NCBI GenBank assembly: GCA_913030785.1
Contig: CAJWER010000222.1
Span: 1 to 5,175, forward strand
Direction: 5' to 3'
Source of the DNA: an uncultured Chloroflexota bacterium
GTDB lineage: Bacteria > Chloroflexota > Dehalococcoidia > Lucifugimonadales > CAJWER01
Length of the DNA: 5,175 nt
Both the position numbers and the translations under genes were made by a program. Numbering within the stretch: the stretch's first letter is position 1; each line of letters starts with the position of its first letter. Below are positions 5,144 through 5,175 of this stretch, in pieces. Under the pieces are notes generated by a model that did not search any database, was not told where the DNA came from, and saw only the letters and a list, made by a program, of their open reading frames with translations.

Positions 5144-5175
5144 TCGTGATTGCCATTGCGCGGTCTGCGATGCCT

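Overview
The window is a dense, moderately GC-rich bacterial segment with short intergenic gaps, good Shine-Dalgarno sites and TGA used as an ordinary stop. The 4499-5143, 3076-4308, 2822-3064, 2496-2777 and 760-1665 genes look like those of a soil or marine Chloroflexota/Dehalococcoidia (SAR202-like) or actinobacterium-like lineage. This is inferred from protein style: a short 6-phosphogluconate dehydrogenase, an actinobacterial-type threonine synthase of about 410 residues, and a CysO-like sulfur carrier. No marker gene fixes the taxon.

Layout, left to right. (1) 1-527, minus strand: an odd 141-codon reading frame. It begins as a short-chain dehydrogenase (SDR) Rossmann fold with a good ribosome-binding site. 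It ends as a Gram-negative-type outer-membrane beta-barrel with a terminal Phe, followed by a strong hairpin terminator with perfect 26-bp arms. It is either an assembly chimera or a real recombination scar. (2) 528-759: intergenic. No gene or RNA was recognised; there is one 18-bp dyad just before the ribosome-binding site of the next gene. (3) 760-2423, plus strand: a 6-phosphogluconate dehydrogenase (short, decarboxylating type), then 13 bp later an NAD(P)H-hydrate epimerase gene. The epimerase gene is broken by an in-frame TGA and by a frameshift near 2300, and its central Gly-rich motif is eroded. (4) 2424-2495: convergent gap with two small palindromes. (5) 2496-4308, minus strand: an operon reading threonine synthase, then a stand-alone NIL-domain protein, then a CysO/MoaD-like ubiquitin-fold sulfur carrier. 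(6) 4309-4498: divergent intergenic region with a plausible sigma-70 promoter. (7) 4499-5143, plus strand: a stand-alone Lon N-terminal (substrate-binding) domain protein. The last 32 bases hold nothing recognisable.

How the genes relate. The plus-strand pair links NAD(P)H production (6-phosphogluconate oxidation) with repair of hydrated NAD(P)H, although the repair gene appears inactivated in this assembly. The minus-strand trio is the most interesting block. A PLP enzyme acting on O-phosphohomoserine sits with a NIL domain and a protein-thiocarboxylate-type sulfur carrier, which suggests a link between the threonine/methionine branch point and carrier-bound sulfur. The carrier ends Gly-Gly-Ser-Arg, so it would need C-terminal trimming before activation. 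No protease or E1-like activating enzyme is present in the window.
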